Shown here piece after piece: positions 63,080 to 64,000 of a DNA stretch of 64,000 bases (the stretch's first letter is position 1; every line of letters starts with the position of its first letter). Origin of the DNA: Vibrio renipiscarius. GTDB taxonomy: Bacteria; Pseudomonadota; Gammaproteobacteria; Enterobacterales; Vibrionaceae. The stretch lies in NCBI RefSeq assembly GCF_000827885.1, contig NZ_JTKH01000006.1, positions 434,001 to 498,000 on the forward strand, read 5' to 3'. A program made the position numbers and the translations under genes. The notes under the pieces are model-generated. The model saw only the letters and a program-made list of their open reading frames with translations. It was not told where the DNA came from and did no database searches.

Positions 63080-64000
63080 TGAACATTGCTCGCTATACCA
63101 TCGCCAAACGCACCAGCGTGTGGGTGATGATTGCCCTGATCTTATTGGGTGGTTACATCAGCTACTTAAAGCTTGGTCGTTTTGAAGACCCGGAGTTTGT
63201 CATTCGACAAGCGGTGATTAATACCACGTATTCTGGCGCGACAGCGCAGGAAGTATCGGACGAAGTGACCGATGTCATTGAAGGCGCGGTGCAGTCATTG
63301 CAAGAGCTGAAAGAGGTCAAATCCGTCTCTAAGCAAGGCATGTCGGAAGTCACCGTTGAGATCAAGCTTGAATTTGCTAAGAGCTCAGCTGAATTGCAAC
63401 AAGTATGGGATAAGTTAAGACGCAAGATTACCGATGTGCAGCGTCAGCTTCCTCCAGGTGCTGGTCCCTCGATCGTTAATGACGACTTTTCCGACGTGTA
63501 TGCGCTGTTTTTCGCGGTAACGGGCGAAGGTTACAGTGACAAGCAAATACAAGATTATGTCGACGGTCTACGCCGCCAATTGGTTTTGGTTCCGGGAGTG
63601 GCCAAAACGGCCACGCTCGCTGAGCGTCAAGAAACGATCTTCGTTGAGATCTCGAGTGAGCGCTTAGCCAAGTTTGGTGTATCGGCGCAGCAAGTGTTCC
63701 AAGTATTGCAAAAGCAGAATTTGGTGACAGTCGCTGGTGCAATCGAAACCACCGATATGCGCATTCCAGTGATCCCAGACTCGAACATTCGTTCGTTCGA
63801 TGACTTGCGTAACCTACAGGTGGGTGTGGGTCAAAGCAATACCGTGATGCGTTTAGGTGACATTGCAACGGTCACGCGCGGTTACCAAGAGCCTGCGAGC
63901 ATGTTGATGCGTTACAACGGCGAGCGCGCAGTGGGTTTTGGTATCTCGAATGTGACAGGCGGGAACGTGGTGGACATGGGGGACGCGGTAAAAGTGCGTC
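63079..64000 (+). CDS. RND efflux permease, 5' part (cut by window end)
   Basis: This is the inner-membrane pump of the tripartite efflux system, powered by the proton gradient. About 307 codons are visible with no stop before the window ends; family proteins have about 1000 residues. It begins MNIARYTIAKRTSVWVMIA with the first membrane helix, then the porter-domain text GRFEDPEFVIRQAVI, YSGATAQEVSDEVTDVIE and LREL-like QQVWDKLRRKI. It overlaps the adaptor stop in TAATG. The sequence is of the AcrB/CzcA superfamily, nearer to VexD- or YerP-like two-gene pumps than to AcrB; substrate unknown. Confidence 0.9.
   Translation, partial: MNIARYTIAKRTSVWVMIALILLGGYISYLKLGRFEDPEFVIRQAVINTTYSGATAQEVSDEVTDVIEGAVQSLQELKEVKSVSKQGMSEVTVEIKLEFAKSSAELQQVWDKLRRKITDVQRQLPPGAGPSIVNDDFSDVYALFFAVTGEGYSDKQIQDYVDGLRRQLVLVPGVAKTATLAERQETIFVEISSERLAKFGVSAQQVFQVLQKQNLVTVAGAIETTDMRIPVIPDSNIRSFDDLRNLQVGVGQSNTVMRLGDIATVTRGYQEPASMLMRYNGERAVGFGISNVTGGNVVDMGDAVKVR

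Noticed and set aside
63162..63868. Leftward ORFs of 87 and 130 codons near the window end
   Set aside because: They are antisense to the RND permease gene, which is open to the window end.
1..64000. CRISPR arrays, tRNAs, insertion sequences, integron sites, prophage genes
   Set aside because: Read through for spaced direct repeats, transposase motifs, tRNA-like TTCGA arms and integrase signatures; none was convincing.

Overview
The window looks like a piece of a Vibrio main chromosome. Several gene groups are typical of vibrios: a rhombosortase, a complete VieS-VieA-VieB type signalling operon, an AcfD/SslE-type M60 metalloprotease lipoprotein, MSHA-type minor pilin genes, and a tesB-ybaY-atl block. 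Gene order is dense and operonic, and coding sequence looks alike throughout. I see no insertion sequence, phage, integron, tRNA or CRISPR array. Species cannot be fixed from sequence reading alone.

Region 1 (1-12.8 kb) is housekeeping. Two short ORFs are followed by a head-to-head pair rrtA/tapT, a leftward group alaA, yfbR, dgt (transamination and nucleotide pool control), and the rightward menaquinone operon menF-menD-menH-menB-menC-menE. menD carries a 1-base frame disruption close to its 3' end: its expected C-terminal 31 codons are intact but lie in the -1 frame.

Region 2 (12.8-25.3 kb) is a mosaic of small units. It holds a NagE-like PTS permease with a divergent LysR regulator, a YeiH-type permease, a TetR plus MFS/acyltransferase fusion operon with GAACA palindromes at both ends, a Tim44-domain protein, and a DUF1244 protein. 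A PLP-dependent cysteine desulfhydrase-like gene lies divergent from a DecR-like Lrp regulator. tesB, ybaY, an alkyltransferase-like protein and a membrane protein of unknown function complete the region.

Region 3 (25.4-39.9 kb) is signalling and surface. It has a diguanylate cyclase with periplasmic solute-binding domains, the SRP 4.5S RNA gene with a recognisable promoter and terminator, the 1524-residue AcfD/SslE-like lipoprotein, and the leftward vieS-vieA-vieB operon. Both synthesis and breakdown of cyclic di-GMP are therefore encoded within about 14 kb.

Region 4 (40-51.6 kb) is nutrient uptake and modification. It has a LysR/SDR divergent pair, the oppABCDF oligopeptide transporter, a polyamine-type binding protein whose stop codon overlaps the start of an acetylpolyamine amidohydrolase, and a YqjG-type glutathionyl-hydroquinone reductase.

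Region 5 (51.9-61.1 kb) is a tightly overlapping operon of MSHA-type minor pilin genes (mshC, mshD, mshO, mshP-like) ending in a 2262-residue MshQ-like exported protein. In this window it lacks the major pilin and every assembly gene and is flanked by unrelated genes, so it looks like a satellite pilus-tip locus; this is the most interesting system here. Region 6 (61.2 kb to the end) is a TetR regulator divergent from an RND efflux adaptor and permease, the permease cut by the window end. Two copies of TAAACT-N4-AGTTTA lie between them.
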